The notes under the pieces: generated by a model
Database searches by the model: none
Seen by the model: only the letters and a program-made list of their open reading frames with translations
What the model was told of the DNA's origin: nothing
DNA from: Romboutsia sp. 13368
GTDB taxonomy: Bacteria; Bacillota; Clostridia; Peptostreptococcales; Peptostreptococcaceae
NCBI RefSeq assembly: GCF_018336475.1
Contig: NZ_CP048741.1
Location: forward strand, 111,857 to 118,469
Direction of reading: 5' to 3'
Length of the DNA stretch: 6,613 nucleotides
In this document: one piece after another, positions 6,604-6,613 of the stretch
Numbering within the stretch: the stretch's first letter is position 1
How the letters are laid out: every line of letters begins with the position of its first letter
Program-made: the position numbers and the translations under genes

Positions 6604-6613
6604 ATAAGATTAA

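Overview
This 6.6 kb window is strongly AT-rich, low-GC Firmicute DNA. Arginine is mostly AGA, isoleucine is very often ATA, and the ribosome binding sites are strong AGGAGG types. The proteins and the gene order dnaE-pfkA-pyk fit the Clostridia, most likely Peptostreptococcaceae (relatives of Clostridioides, Paeniclostridium or Romboutsia). The family is an inference from memory of that gene order and codon use; no search was possible.

Layout: a complete dnaE (15-3551, + strand) starts 14 bases into the window behind a near-perfect Shine-Dalgarno. A 197-base gap follows. It begins with a perfect 20-bp tandem repeat that overlaps the dnaE stop codon, then has an extended -10 promoter, then a leader of about 113 nt with several possible RNA helices. 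pfkA (3749-4708) and pyk (4727-6487) come next, only 18 nt apart, each with its own strong ribosome binding site. The last 126 bases hold no gene but two successive hairpins. The second is a strong A/T-flanked stem that looks like a terminator in both directions.

Function: DnaE is a replicative-type DNA polymerase III alpha subunit with an apparently intact PHP metal site and an internal clamp-binding motif. PfkA and Pyk catalyse two key regulated steps of glycolysis. PfkA keeps its catalytic residues and the bacterial ADP/PEP effector-site residues. Pyk has the Bacillus-type extra C-terminal PEP-utiliser domain with a TSH motif, and the Glu typical of K+-dependent enzymes. I see no terminator between dnaE and pfkA, so pfkA-pyk may be transcribed both from its own promoter and by readthrough from dnaE.

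This is a core housekeeping region. I found no defence system, mobile element, CRISPR array or unknown gene. The points most worth checking are the dnaE-pyk linkage combined with the TSH-bearing Pyk domain, the possible RNA switch in the pfkA leader, and the tandem repeat at the dnaE stop.
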